64,000 nt of DNA from Prochlorococcus sp. scB245a_519A13 (lineage in GTDB: Bacteria > Cyanobacteriota > Cyanobacteriia > PCC-6307 > Cyanobiaceae). Location of the stretch: NCBI GenBank assembly GCA_000634415.1, contig JFNH01000004.1, forward strand, positions 42,217 through 106,216, given 5' to 3'. The notes under the pieces are model-generated. The model saw only the letters and a program-made list of their open reading frames with translations, ran no database searches and was not told the DNA's origin. Below, piece after piece: positions 9,489-19,290 of this stretch (positions are counted from its first letter, which is position 1; every line of letters starts with the position of its first letter). Position numbers and translations under genes: made by a program.

Positions 9489-10418
9489 GTGGTCAATGCT
9501 AGTCTCAATTGGGCCAGTATTGTTGGTATAGTTCTCGCGGTATGTGGAGGGGGCCTTTATTTTTTGAGGTCCTTTAAACCTGCCTTGGCGCGGGATTATG
9601 ATGTTTTCTTCGCAGCAATTGGACTATTGTGCGGAGGAATATTATTTTTTCAAGGCTGGAGGTTAGATCCTATCCTTCAGTTTGGTCAGTTTTTATTAGC
9701 AGGAACTACAGTTTTTTTCGCATATGAAAGTGTGCGATTGAGGGGAGTTGCTACTGATCAAGCAAGAAGGTCATCTTATTTTGATGATGATCCTATTTCT
9801 GAAGTTCCAAGAAATTCTAGAGGTCGATTTAATGACGATTATGATAGGTTTGAAGAATCGGAAAGACCATCTAGAAGATTTCAACCTCAAGAAGATGAAT
9901 TCGAAGAAGACCTTACAGAGGGGAGATCTCGTAGGAGGAATGTTTCAAGAGCCATACCCTCTGCCGCAGCAAGTAGAAGTAGGCCATCTACAAGGGAAAT
10001 AAGTCAGTTTGAAAATGACGAGCCTATAAGAAGGAGAAGAAAGACTTCTGAAGATAGAAATAGGAAACAACCAGAAACAAATAACTTTGGTGAAAGAAGA
10101 AATTTATCTCGCGATGAAGTTAAAACAGGGTCAAGACCCAGAATGAATCGTACAGTTTCTAGACAAGATAATACCTCTTCTCCTGCTGATTCTTCTCCAT
10201 TAAGAAAGAAACCTACTAGATCCCCTATTAGGCAGCAAACTTCAACAGCTCAAGTAGAAGATGCTTCATTTAAAGATGCTAATCAAGCTAAAAAAACACG
10301 TGAGACTCGTAGAGTAAGCTCTTCAGCTAGATCAAGTTCCAAAAATCAAAGTAGTAGATATAACGTTGGAACTAACAAGAAAAAACCTAGAGATAACAGT
10401 TCTAGATTTGATGATTAA
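9489..10418 (+). CDS. Ycf66 family protein with long charged tail
   Basis: 309 aa. The first 90 residues form the Ycf66 core: three hydrophobic helices with the segments GIVLAVCGGGLYFLRSFKPA, IGLLCGGILFFQGWRLDPI and LAGTTVFFAYESVRLRG. The rest is a low-complexity Arg/Ser/Asp/Glu tail, highly charged and probably disordered. Ycf66 is a plastid and cyanobacterial membrane protein of unknown function. The start is GTG 9489 with a GGAG about 7 bases upstream; ATG 9487 lies in another frame and is not used. It ends at the stop codon of the convergent Hli gene. Confidence 0.88.
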   Translation: MVNASLNWASIVGIVLAVCGGGLYFLRSFKPALARDYDVFFAAIGLLCGGILFFQGWRLDPILQFGQFLLAGTTVFFAYESVRLRGVATDQARRSSYFDDDPISEVPRNSRGRFNDDYDRFEESERPSRRFQPQEDEFEEDLTEGRSRRRNVSRAIPSAAASRSRPSTREISQFENDEPIRRRRKTSEDRNRKQPETNNFGERRNLSRDEVKTGSRPRMNRTVSRQDNTSSPADSSPLRKKPTRSPIRQQTSTAQVEDASFKDANQAKKTRETRRVSSSARSSSKNQSSRYNVGTNKKKPRDNSSRFDD

Positions 10419-10694
10419 TTATAGGATTCCTGCCCATTTTAAAAACGATTGTTTACTAAATAGTTCAATTAATATTATTGAAAGAAAGCCAATCATTGCA
10501 AATCTTCCATTAGTTTTTTCAGAATAACTACTCCATCCAAATTTATATTCATCTTTAATTTCTATCGATTTCTCATCTAATTGATCATCTCCAATTTGTT
10601 CATTGATATAATTAGGATCTTTCTGCTGCTCTATAAAACTCTCATTCTCTGGATTAGTGACTTCTGAGTTAGTTTGTTCTTCTTTCGAATTCAT
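10419..10694 (-). CDS. hli: High-light-inducible protein with acidic N-terminal extension
   Basis: 91 aa. The C-terminal 40 residues carry the chlorophyll-binding Hli signature EKTNGRFAMIGF, in which Glu, Asn and Arg are the pigment/helix residues, followed by a single membrane helix. Hli proteins bind chlorophyll and carotenoid and protect photosystem assembly intermediates under high light. The first 50 residues form an acidic, Glu/Asn/Gln-rich extension without hydrophobic residues, longer than in the minimal Hli at 38731. It starts just 8 bases after the ABC transporter gene ends, so the pair may be cotranscribed. Confidence 0.88.
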   Translation of the reverse strand: MNSKEEQTNSEVTNPENESFIEQQKDPNYINEQIGDDQLDEKSIEIKDEYKFGWSSYSEKTNGRFAMIGFLSIILIELFSKQSFLKWAGIL

Positions 10695-10702
10695 TTTTTT
10701 TG

Positions 10703-12685
10703 TTAATCCTTAAAATTATACTTATCAGACGTCAATAATTTCCAGTCTCCCTGTCCATTTAATTCTAAAATATTCTCGTGAAAATCTTTCAAGCTAGGTC
10801 TATGTCCAACACTAATAAGAGAAAGTTCTCTTTCCTTAAGTAAACCATATAGTTTTTTTTCAGTGTTAATATCTAAAGCACTTGTTGCTTCATCAAGTAC
10901 TGCAAATCTTGGAGAATTTAGTAAGAGTCTTGCAAAAGCCAATCTTTGTTGCTCGCCTAGAGAAAGGATTCTTGGCCAATCTTGTTTAATATCAAGATTA
11001 GGATACCGATCCACTAAAGTTTTTAAATTTACTTCATGAAGTACAGAAGTAAGATGTTCATCACTAAATTTCTTTACTTCTGTGGGATAACATAATTGTT
11101 CCCTTAAAGAACCAAGTAGCATATATGGTTTTTGAGGTATGAATAATAATTCCCCAATTTTTGGTTTTTTAATTACTCCCTGATCGGGTTCCCATAAACC
11201 ACTAATCATTCTTAGTAAAGATGTTTTTCCGCACCCAGATGGTCCTACTACCAAAAGTGATTGATTATTGTCGATGCTCAAATTTAAATTTTTAATTATT
11301 GTTTTATTTGATCCTGGTGGGCAAAGGTCAGCATTATTAATAAGAATTGAAGGGTAATCTGAAATAACGTTTTGATTGTTTGTTGGGTTGGTTTGACTAA
11401 TGGATTCAACTTTTGATTGGAATCCTTCTAATCTGCCAATACCAGCAGTAAATTTTGCAAGTTCTTCGATTTGATTAACAATGAAAAATAACGAACCTTC
11501 AACCATTCCAAATGCAAAGCTTGCCTGAATAAAGCGTCCATAATCAATTTCACCTTTAAAGTAAGGGATTGCCATTATTAAATATGGAAAGAAATTTCCA
11601 GCATAATTAATGGATCTTCTCATGACGTCTATTATTACTCTCCATATAATCAGTAAATTAAAGTTTCTCACCACTTCTCCTAAGCGTCTTTCAGTTTCAC
11701 TGCGCTCAGGATTCTCCCCAGAGTAAAAGGCTATTGATTCAGCATTATCTCTAATATGTACCAAGCCATATCGAAAATCTGCTTCGTATCTGAGTTGATC
11801 AAAGTCAATTTTTACAAGATTTTTTCCAGCAATTAAGAGGATAGAAGTTGCAAATGCGGCGTAACCAAATAAAGAAAAAGTAAGCGTTGTACTAATACTC
11901 CATAAAATAAGAATATTAAGTGAAAATGTTAGTAGGGCATCAAAAATACCTAATGTAAAAGAGAGACTTTGCCCGGTAAAAGCTCGGGTATCATCTGTGA
12001 TTCTTTGATCAGGATTATCTACATCGGTTTGTTCTTCATCATTGGGATTTAACTGGTAATAAGCTTTATTAGTCATATAATCTTTGACTAGACTTTTTGA
12101 AAGCCATTCTCTCCAAATTATCCCTAACTTATATGTAAAAAATATTTGGGAAACCCGTATTGGTAGAGCCACAGCGAAACAACAAGCGTAAATTCCCAAT
12201 ATCCGATAAAATCCATCTTCTTGTTTTTCCACTAAAGCATTTGTTAAATCTCTTGCAATGAATCCAATACCTGCGTTTATTCCGTTTACAGCTAAAAGCA
12301 TTAATACAATTATCGCGAGGAATAACCAATGTAACCATCTACGATTTTTTAATTGACGTCTTAAGCTAAAAAAGCTGCCTGATCCAATAAGAAATAAAGC
12401 AGAGAAAAGCAATCCCCAGCTTCCAGACCAAATTGAGTTGACAGTACTTACTACACCACCGAAATACTTTTCAAGAAAAATTGGTTGAAAGCTTTCAAAA
12501 AAGTTGATTATTCCTGTAAGACCAACAAGTACTACTCCACCAACACAAAATAAAAGTGAAATCAAAAGCCATATGAATTGAAACCCATTACATTGATCTA
12601 TAGGAAGAAAAAACGGCTGAGATAACCTCCTTAATTTTTGTAATTGGTAAAGTATTTTAGATTGATTATTAACTGCTTTATTCAT
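10703..12685 (-). CDS. ABC transporter, fused permease-ATPase, BacA/YddA type
   Basis: 660 aa. An N-terminal membrane domain of about six helices (residues about 35-430) is fused to an ATP-binding domain with Walker A GPSGCGKTS, signature LSLGEQQRLAFARLLL and Walker B AVLDEATSALD. The arrangement and the segment ARDLTNALVEKQEDGFYRI fit the SbmA/BacA/YddA half-transporters, whose relatives carry peptides or cobalamin-like compounds and, in eukaryotes, very-long-chain acyl-CoA (ABCD). The substrate here is unknown. It lies upstream of the Hli gene on the same strand. Confidence 0.88.
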   Translation of the reverse strand: MNKAVNNQSKILYQLQKLRRLSQPFFLPIDQCNGFQFIWLLISLLFCVGGVVLVGLTGIINFFESFQPIFLEKYFGGVVSTVNSIWSGSWGLLFSALFLIGSGSFFSLRRQLKNRRWLHWLFLAIIVLMLLAVNGINAGIGFIARDLTNALVEKQEDGFYRILGIYACCFAVALPIRVSQIFFTYKLGIIWREWLSKSLVKDYMTNKAYYQLNPNDEEQTDVDNPDQRITDDTRAFTGQSLSFTLGIFDALLTFSLNILILWSISTTLTFSLFGYAAFATSILLIAGKNLVKIDFDQLRYEADFRYGLVHIRDNAESIAFYSGENPERSETERRLGEVVRNFNLLIIWRVIIDVMRRSINYAGNFFPYLIMAIPYFKGEIDYGRFIQASFAFGMVEGSLFFIVNQIEELAKFTAGIGRLEGFQSKVESISQTNPTNNQNVISDYPSILINNADLCPPGSNKTIIKNLNLSIDNNQSLLVVGPSGCGKTSLLRMISGLWEPDQGVIKKPKIGELLFIPQKPYMLLGSLREQLCYPTEVKKFSDEHLTSVLHEVNLKTLVDRYPNLDIKQDWPRILSLGEQQRLAFARLLLNSPRFAVLDEATSALDINTEKKLYGLLKERELSLISVGHRPSLKDFHENILELNGQGDWKLLTSDKYNFKD

Positions 12686-12727
12686 TACTCTACTAGTTTT
12701 ATAAAATAAATTATAACTTTAAGCAGT

Positions 12728-13006
12728 CTATTGACCAAAGCCAATAAATGAAAGTGCCCAGTCAGGTAAATTTAAGTAATTCAAAATTGTTATGTCAAAT
12801 TCATGAACTTTTGGAAAAGATTTATCTAATATCAACCATAAAAGAAAAGGTAGATTAAATAAAATTTGTAATTGCCATTTATAAGTTAAAACTCTCCAAA
12901 TTTTTATTAACTTAGTTTTGAGTGAATCATCTAGTTCTTCCCAATTTTTTAAGATTAAATTGAACAAATTTTTGGGTTTTGTATTTAAGGAATCTGGAGT
13001 ATTCAT
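12728..13006 (-). CDS. Small membrane protein of unknown function, 92 aa
   Basis: A soluble, charged N-terminus (about 45 residues, with WEELDDSLKTKLIKIWRVL) is followed by one hydrophobic segment, LQILFNLPFLLWLIL, and a short tail. I do not recognise a family. It is the first gene of a likely run with the ABC transporter and Hli genes (43-base gap) and lies 48 bases downstream of the HIT gene. The clear ATG start and normal codon use suggest a real gene. Confidence 0.65.
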   Translation of the reverse strand: MNTPDSLNTKPKNLFNLILKNWEELDDSLKTKLIKIWRVLTYKWQLQILFNLPFLLWLILDKSFPKVHEFDITILNYLNLPDWALSFIGFGQ

Positions 13007-13053
13007 TTTGTTTTTTAATTATTTATAACCTATTAATATTGCTTTCGAGAGTT

Positions 13054-13395
13054 TTAACCTGGGGGCCAATTCATTTTTCTTCCGGATAAAAAATGAATAT
13101 GCAAATGAAAAACTGTTTGTCCCGATTCTGCTCCAGTATTAATTACTGTCCTCCAATTAGTTAAATTTTTCGATTTAGCTATTTTGCTACCCACAAAAAG
13201 TAAATGCCCTAATAAATTTGCATCTTCTTCTATACAATCCAATAAACTAATAATTGGCTTTTTTGGAATCACTAGAAAATGTACTGGGGCTTGCGCTTGG
13301 ATATCATTAAACCCAATACAAAATTCATCTTCATAAAGCTTATCGCAGGGAATTTCTTCATTAATTATTTTTTGAAATATTGTTGTTTCAGTCAT
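13054..13395 (-). CDS. HIT family hydrolase (HinT-like)
   Basis: 113 aa. The histidine triad is intact near the C-terminus: HLHIH in FHLHIHFLSGRKMNWPPG, where the central His is the nucleophile in nucleoside phosphoramidate hydrolysis. The N-terminus TIFQKIINEEIPCDKLYED is typical of HinT. Length is normal for the family. It sits 4 bases downstream of the peptide deformylase gene on the same strand and is probably cotranscribed with it; the physiological substrate is not known. Confidence 0.93.
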   Translation of the reverse strand: MTETTIFQKIINEEIPCDKLYEDEFCIGFNDIQAQAPVHFLVIPKKPIISLLDCIEEDANLLGHLLFVGSKIAKSKNLTNWRTVINTGAESGQTVFHLHIHFLSGRKMNWPPG

Positions 13396-13399
13396 TAAA

Positions 13400-14005
13400 T
13401 TAATTAATTGAGATAACGTCTTTTTCGTTAAACCCTTCTTTTAAAAGTTCTTTGTTCAAATCATCTTTTGATGTAACTCTATCTACAAATAATATTCCAT
13501 TTAAGTGATCCATTTCGTGTTGAATACACCTCGCTAGAAGTCCATCTGCTTTCATTTTACGTGGACGTCCCATTTCATCTCTAAATTTTAATTTTATAGT
13601 TGATGGTCTTACTACATTTAAATAGACGCCAGGTATACTCAAGCAGCCTTCTTCGTATGAATTAAGGGTTGTTCCAAAATCTGTAATTTCTGGATTGATT
13701 AATATTAAAGGTTCTGCCGCTGAATCTTCAAAATTTACGTCTATTACAAGAAGCTCTTTGTTGATTCCAATTTGAGGTGCGGCAAGTCCAATTCCTTTAG
13801 CTGCATACATGCTTTGAAGCATTTCTCTAGCAAGTTTTCTAATCGATTCGTCAACTTTAGTTATTCTTTTGGAATTTTGTCTTAATTCATCATCACCAAG
13901 TTTATAAATGTTTAGAGATGGCTTACCTGATTGTTCTTTTGCAATTTTTTCTGCGTTTCCATTTGTTCTTGATTTTTTTGCAAGTTGTGAAAAATGGTTT
14001 GCCAC
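13400..14005 (-). CDS. def: Peptide deformylase
   Basis: 201 aa. It removes the formyl group from the N-terminal methionine of new proteins using a metal ion. All three motifs are present: GLAAPQIG, EGCLS (metal-binding Cys) and HEMDH (two metal-binding His and the catalytic Glu). There is an N-terminal extension of about 30 residues before the conserved core, as often seen in cyanobacteria. The start used is GTG 14005. It is followed by the HIT gene and is divergent from the S9 peptidase gene at 14087. Confidence 0.95.
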   Translation of the reverse strand: MANHFSQLAKKSRTNGNAEKIAKEQSGKPSLNIYKLGDDELRQNSKRITKVDESIRKLAREMLQSMYAAKGIGLAAPQIGINKELLVIDVNFEDSAAEPLILINPEITDFGTTLNSYEEGCLSIPGVYLNVVRPSTIKLKFRDEMGRPRKMKADGLLARCIQHEMDHLNGILFVDRVTSKDDLNKELLKEGFNEKDVISIN

Positions 14006-14086
14006 GTTAAAAAAGAAGGTTTTTACTTAAGAGTTTAGCTATAAAAATACTAGCACTTTAATTTGCATTCTTTATAGTTTTTTTAA

Positions 14087-16012
14087 ATGAGTAATGATGA
14101 TCAGTTAAAAGTTAGGCAAACTGTATCTAAACAAAAATCTTTTAAGGAATTAACTATTGTTAGGAATATCATTTTTTGGATTGATCTTGTTGGTGAAGGT
14201 CAAAATGAAAATGCTATTTTTGCAAGTCCATTTAATGAAAAAGAGGCGTTTCCTCAGAAATTAACAAGTAAAAAATATAATATTAAAAATAACTTTCATG
14301 GATATGGTGGTAAATCTTATAAATGTATATATTTAAAAAATAATTTTTATTTGATATGGATAGATCAGATTACCAAAGCAGTATGGTTTCAAATTTTTAA
14401 AGAAGTAGCATCAAATTGTAGAATTCAAAATAAATATCTTGATTCAGTTCAAGAACCTAGACAATTATCTAAATCAATTGATGGAAATTTCGATGCTTCA
14501 TTTATCATTTCTGAAAAAAGTCTTTTGTATGGTATTTGCGAAATAAATAATAAAGATTATTTATTTTCGTTAAATTTAAAAAAAACTAAACAAGATATTC
14601 ATCGAATAAAAAAATTTAAAAATTTTGCTGGAGAGCTATCTTCTAATATTTCTGCTAACTTACTTTCTTGGATAGAATGGGATTCTCCATTCATGCCCTG
14701 GGAGAAAAATGATCTATTTTTTGCACAAATAAATTTAGATGGAGAGATAACAAAAATAAAAAAATTCTCAGATAAGCTGATTAATGCCGAAAAAAACGTC
14801 TCTTTTTTTCAACCTTATTGGATAAGTGAAACTCTTTTAGTATGTTCTGAAGATAGTTCTGGATGGTGGAACTTATTGTTTTTAGATGTAAGTGAAATTG
14901 ACAATATTTTTATTAAGAAAAGAGTAGAGAGAAATTTGATTGAATATGGAGCACCACAATGGGTAACTGGAATTACATTCTTTTCAGGGAATATAAAAAA
15001 TTTATTTTGTTTAGCAAAAAAAGAAAATAGTTTAATAGTAGAAGAATATAAAGATCTTGAATTTGTTAAAGAATTTTCTACTCCTTTTACCTCCATAAGT
15101 GATTTCAGTGTTTTTCGGAAAAAAGTTCTTTTAAAAGGTTATGGTTATGATTTTTTAGGAATTGTATTTGAAATTGATTTTGCAAAAAAAGTTTTATCAA
15201 ATTTTTCTGAGCAGATATTTTTTGATCATATAAAAGATTGTTCAAAACCTGAAACATTTTGGTTTAAAGGTTTTGAAGCTCAATCTACTCATTCTTTTCT
15301 TTATAGGCCGCTTGTTGAAAATTTTAGAAAGCCACCGCTCCTTGTTAGAGCACATAGTGGACCAACTTCATGTTTTGATGGATCATATAATTCTGAAGTT
15401 CAATATTGGACTTCGAAGGGATTTTTTGTTGCTGAAGTTAATTATGGAGGATCATCAGGATTTGGTAAAGCATATAGAGAGAGGTTGAATTATAAATGGG
15501 GTATTGTTGATTCTTATGATTGCAAAGCACTAGCTCTTGAATTGATTAAATCAAATCAAGTTGATAGTGAAAAAGTAGTAATTTTTGGGAATAGTGCTGG
15601 TGGGTTAACTGCCCTGAATTGTTTATTATATGGGTCTATTTTTACAGGAGCAATTTGTAAATATCCTGTTATTGATTTGAAGGATATGCATTACAACACT
15701 CATAGGTTTGAAAAAGATTATTTAAATTCTTTGGTAGGAAATTATGAAAAAAATCATGATGATTATATAAATAGATCGCCGATAAATTACATTAACAAAA
15801 TAAAAAAACCTATCTTATTGTTTCATGGAAAAGAAGATCAAGTTATTTCTTATAAACAAACTTTAAAAATTCAAGAAATTTTGATCAGTAATAATAACTT
15901 TTCAGAAGTTGTGTTGTTTGAAAATGAGGGGCATGGGTTTAAAAATATTGAAAATAAAGAAAAAGTAATGCAAAAATCTCAGGAATTTTTAAAAAATATT
16001 TTGAATATTTAA
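14087..16012 (+). CDS. S9 family prolyl oligopeptidase-like peptidase
   Basis: 641 aa. An N-terminal beta-propeller-like region (about residues 25-390) precedes a C-terminal alpha/beta-hydrolase domain. The nucleophile Ser503 sits in GNSAGG; the Asp is likely in HGKEDQVISY and the His in NEGHGFKN, completing the triad. These enzymes cut short peptides, usually after proline or as acylaminoacyl-peptidases; the specificity here is unknown. There is no signal peptide, so it is probably cytoplasmic. It overlaps the end of convergent sufS by 4 bases. Confidence 0.9.
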   Translation: MSNDDQLKVRQTVSKQKSFKELTIVRNIIFWIDLVGEGQNENAIFASPFNEKEAFPQKLTSKKYNIKNNFHGYGGKSYKCIYLKNNFYLIWIDQITKAVWFQIFKEVASNCRIQNKYLDSVQEPRQLSKSIDGNFDASFIISEKSLLYGICEINNKDYLFSLNLKKTKQDIHRIKKFKNFAGELSSNISANLLSWIEWDSPFMPWEKNDLFFAQINLDGEITKIKKFSDKLINAEKNVSFFQPYWISETLLVCSEDSSGWWNLLFLDVSEIDNIFIKKRVERNLIEYGAPQWVTGITFFSGNIKNLFCLAKKENSLIVEEYKDLEFVKEFSTPFTSISDFSVFRKKVLLKGYGYDFLGIVFEIDFAKKVLSNFSEQIFFDHIKDCSKPETFWFKGFEAQSTHSFLYRPLVENFRKPPLLVRAHSGPTSCFDGSYNSEVQYWTSKGFFVAEVNYGGSSGFGKAYRERLNYKWGIVDSYDCKALALELIKSNQVDSEKVVIFGNSAGGLTALNCLLYGSIFTGAICKYPVIDLKDMHYNTHRFEKDYLNSLVGNYEKNHDDYINRSPINYINKIKKPILLFHGKEDQVISYKQTLKIQEILISNNNFSEVVLFENEGHGFKNIENKEKVMQKSQEFLKNILNI

Positions 16013-17262
16013 GAATTGATTTTTAGAAAATTAATAGTATCTTTTAATTTTTCTATAAAAATATCAATTTCCTCCTTACTGGTTGTGAAATTCATGCTAA
16101 TTCTAGCCGTAGATTTAATTCCAATGTATCTGTGAAGAGGTTGACAGCAATGATGCCCACTTCTGATGCAAATTCCTTTTGAATCAAGAATTTCAGCAAT
16201 ATCGTTTGAATGTATATTTTTCACATAAAAGGTGGCAAGTGATGCTCTGTCTGGATCTATTACGGGCGATGGACCAATAATTTCAACATTTTCAATTTCA
16301 TTTAATTTTGCAAATAAATATTTAGTAATAGACCTTTCATATTCATGAATTTCATTCAGTCCAATAGCGTTTATATAATTAATTGCTTCTGCAAGACCTA
16401 TTGCTTCTGCAATGGCTGGAGTTCCAGCTTCAAATTTATGTGGTAACTCTGCCCAAGTACTTGTCTCTTCAAAAACATCCTGAATCATTTCGCCACCTCC
16501 AAAGAGAGGAGGAATTTTTTCTAGAATTTCTTTTCTTGACCAAAGGAAGCCAATACCTGTAGGGCCGCAAAGTTTATGTCCTGATCCTGCTAAAAAATCT
16601 ATATCAAGATCAATCACATCTAGTTTTTGATGGGCCAAACTTTGACATGCATCTATTAAAACTAAAGAACCTTTTTGTTTAGCTAATTTAGTGATCTCTT
16701 TGATTGGATTACAGCAACCCAGTGTATTACTTACATGTACTATGCTAACAAGCTTAGTTCTAGATGTTAGTTTTGATTTAAAATCATCTATATCTAATTT
16801 CCCATTTTTATCTATACCTATAAATTTTAATTTACATTTATTTTTTGCTGCAACCATTTGCCATGGAACAATATTGCTATGATGTTCCATTATTGATAAG
16901 AGAATTTCATCGTCCTCTCTTAATAAAGATTCGCCCCATGATCTAGCTACCAGATTGATTGCCTCAGTAGCATTTCTCGTGAAAATAATTTCTTTTGTTG
17001 AATTCGCTTTAATATATTTGCTAATTAAATATCTTGCATTTTCAAATTCTTCTGTCGCTTTAGCACTTAATTGATGCGCGCCTCTATGTACATTGGCATT
17101 AAAGTTTCTATAATATTCATTAATTTTTTCTAAGACCTGTATTGGTTTTTGAGTGGTTGCAGCATGGTCTAAATAAATAATTTGCTCACTACTTTTTAAG
17201 TTCTTATTTAAAAGAGGAAAGTCTTTCTTCGTTATTTCAGGAAAATTTTGAATTGTTTTCAT
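16009..17262 (-). CDS. sufS: Cysteine desulfurase SufS
   Basis: 417 aa PLP enzyme that takes sulfur from cysteine for Fe-S cluster assembly. The PLP lysine is Lys230 (GSGHKLCGPTG). The persulfide cysteine is Cys372 in RSGHHCCQPLHRY, the class II signature. It is the last gene of sufBCDS; its ATG overlaps the sufD stop by one base, indicating translational coupling. No sufE homolog is visible in this window. Confidence 0.97.
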   Translation of the reverse strand: MKTIQNFPEITKKDFPLLNKNLKSSEQIIYLDHAATTQKPIQVLEKINEYYRNFNANVHRGAHQLSAKATEEFENARYLISKYIKANSTKEIIFTRNATEAINLVARSWGESLLREDDEILLSIMEHHSNIVPWQMVAAKNKCKLKFIGIDKNGKLDIDDFKSKLTSRTKLVSIVHVSNTLGCCNPIKEITKLAKQKGSLVLIDACQSLAHQKLDVIDLDIDFLAGSGHKLCGPTGIGFLWSRKEILEKIPPLFGGGEMIQDVFEETSTWAELPHKFEAGTPAIAEAIGLAEAINYINAIGLNEIHEYERSITKYLFAKLNEIENVEIIGPSPVIDPDRASLATFYVKNIHSNDIAEILDSKGICIRSGHHCCQPLHRYIGIKSTARISMNFTTSKEEIDIFIEKLKDTINFLKINS

Positions 17263-18479
17263 TAATTTTCATTTAAAAGTTTATCAAGCAAATCCCATCT
17301 ATCTTGTGAAACGGGAATAAATGAAATTATTTCTTGAAAGTAAGAACTTAATTGTAGTTTACTTGCTTCTGTTAATGTGATCCCTCTTGTTCGCATATAA
17401 AAAAGTTCTTCTTCATTTAATTGTGAAATTGTAGCTCCATGTTTGCATTTGACATCATCAGCAATTATTTCTAATTGAGGTTTGGTATCTATTTGTGCAA
17501 GATTTGATAAAAGTAAATTTCTGCTTAATTGAGAAGCATCAGTTTTCTGGGCAATTTTCGGAACTATTATTGAACCTTCAAATATCGCATGTGATTTATC
17601 GTCAGCAAGAGATTTATTGATTTGATCTAGAAATCCATTTGGACCATGAAAGTCTATTTTTGTAAAAGTAGAAATTTGTTCATCTTTTTTTGTTATTTGC
17701 ATACCCTTGATATTAGTTTTAGCGTTCCCTTTAGATTGTTTAATACGAATTTCAAATCTTGCGTAATTAAACTTGAAATGTAAAGATCCTAAATTGTATT
17801 CGCTATTGTTTTGTTGAATTACATTGAGAGAATTTAATAAATTGGATTTGTTTTCACCGTAAGAAACAACACCATGGTTTATGGAACTATTTTCTTCTAA
17901 ACAAAGGAACGTTGATTGAGATAATGATGAGTTGTCTTTACCAAGATTTACTTGTAATAAATCAATATCACAATTCTTTTCTAAAAATATTACCAGGGTT
18001 TTTGCGTTTAAAGAATTACTTGATGCGTGACTAAAGATTTCAATAGGAGGGATTTCTGATCCATTTATTTTTAATCCCAAGATATTCTTTGTACAGTTTA
18101 ATGACAGATTTAGTAAGTCACTCCAATTTTCGTTTTGATCAAAATAAGATATCTGTTCCTTGATATATTTAACTAATTTATCCTCACTTATTTGCTTTAT
18201 TGAAAAATTTTCTTCTATAAAATTAGTTTGGCAATTATCTCCTATTACTAACCTAATAGTACTTTGAGAAGTTTTTGGAAAAGGGATATCAAATATTGGA
18301 TCTTTTTCATTAACCGAGTAGTTTAAAAAGTTTGAAAATTTTGATTTATTTGAAAGTCTCCATTGCTCACTTTTAGGATTAGGTAGGGGGCTTGATTGTA
18401 ATTTATTTAAACAGATTTTTTGTATTTCTGTTAAATTATCAATCGATTTATTGGTTTTTATTTTTTCAATAATTTCCAT
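17262..18479 (-). CDS. sufD: Fe-S assembly scaffold protein SufD
   Basis: 405 aa. It forms the SufBC2D scaffold with SufB and SufC. The C-terminal beta-helix core is recognisable by DDVKCKHGATISQLNEEELF and the YMRTRGIT segment, with the Cys and His shared by the family. The N-terminal 130 residues diverge, as is usual for SufD. It starts 4 bases after sufC ends and overlaps the sufS start by one base. Confidence 0.95.
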   Translation of the reverse strand: MEIIEKIKTNKSIDNLTEIQKICLNKLQSSPLPNPKSEQWRLSNKSKFSNFLNYSVNEKDPIFDIPFPKTSQSTIRLVIGDNCQTNFIEENFSIKQISEDKLVKYIKEQISYFDQNENWSDLLNLSLNCTKNILGLKINGSEIPPIEIFSHASSNSLNAKTLVIFLEKNCDIDLLQVNLGKDNSSLSQSTFLCLEENSSINHGVVSYGENKSNLLNSLNVIQQNNSEYNLGSLHFKFNYARFEIRIKQSKGNAKTNIKGMQITKKDEQISTFTKIDFHGPNGFLDQINKSLADDKSHAIFEGSIIVPKIAQKTDASQLSRNLLLSNLAQIDTKPQLEIIADDVKCKHGATISQLNEEELFYMRTRGITLTEASKLQLSSYFQEIISFIPVSQDRWDLLDKLLNEN

Positions 18480-18483
18480 TTTT

Positions 18484-19269
18484 TTAGGTCTCTTTTATAA
18501 AGTTATCAGTCCATTCATACCCTTTTTCCTCAAGCTTTAGAGCAAGATTACTATCACCAGTTTTTATGATTTGTCCGTCTGACATAACATGGACATAATT
18601 TGGTTTAATTTCATCTAATAATCTTTGATAGTGGGTAATCAGTATAATTCCAGTTTGTGCATTAGATATTTTTTTAATTCCTGATGCCACTATTCTTAAA
18701 GCATCAATATCTAGACCAGAATCGGTCTCATCTAATATTGCTATCTTTGGCTCAAGTAAAGCCATTTGCAGAATTTCATTTCTTTTTTTTTCACCTCCGG
18801 AAAATCCTTGATTTACACTCCTTGATAGGAATGCATGATCCATTTTCACAATTTCTAGTTTTTCTTTAACTAATTCTTCAAAATCAAAAGTATCTAATTC
18901 TTCTTTATTTAGGAATTTTCTTCTAGCATTAGTTGAAACTCTAAGAAACTCAAGATTACTTACACCTGGAATTTCAATTGGATATTGAAAACCAAGAAAA
19001 ATACCTGATTGAGCTCTATCTTCAGGTTCTAGAGAATTGATGTTTTCACCTAAAAATTTTATGTCGCCATTTGTAATGTTATAAGAGGGATGCCCTGCAA
19101 TGATTTTCGAAAGAGTACTTTTGCCACACCCATTTCTTCCCATAATAGCGTGGATTTCTCCAGGATAGACAGTAAGTGAAACCCCTTTTAAAATTGGAAG
19201 ATTATCAGTAGATGCAGAGAGATTTTCAACTTCTAAAATTGGATCTGATTCTTTCATTTTATTTTGCAT
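18484..19269 (-). CDS. sufC: Fe-S assembly ATPase SufC
   Basis: 261 aa ABC-type ATPase that powers the SufBCD scaffold. Walker A is GRNGCGKST, the signature [13 protein letters not shown] is SufC-specific, and Walker B ends in [11 protein letters not shown]. The start ATG 19269 gives [13 protein letters not shown] 19257 is an alternative 4 codons later. It lies 21 bases after sufB and 4 bases before sufD. Confidence 0.97.
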   Translation of the reverse strand: MQNKMKESDPILEVENLSASTDNLPILKGVSLTVYPGEIHAIMGRNGCGKSTLSKIIAGHPSYNITNGDIKFLGENINSLEPEDRAQSGIFLGFQYPIEIPGVSNLEFLRVSTNARRKFLNKEELDTFDFEELVKEKLEIVKMDHAFLSRSVNQGFSGGEKKRNEILQMALLEPKIAILDETDSGLDIDALRIVASGIKKISNAQTGIILITHYQRLLDEIKPNYVHVMSDGQIIKTGDSNLALKLEEKGYEWTDNFIKET

Positions 19270-19290
19270 TTCAGTTTAGAAATTGATTCA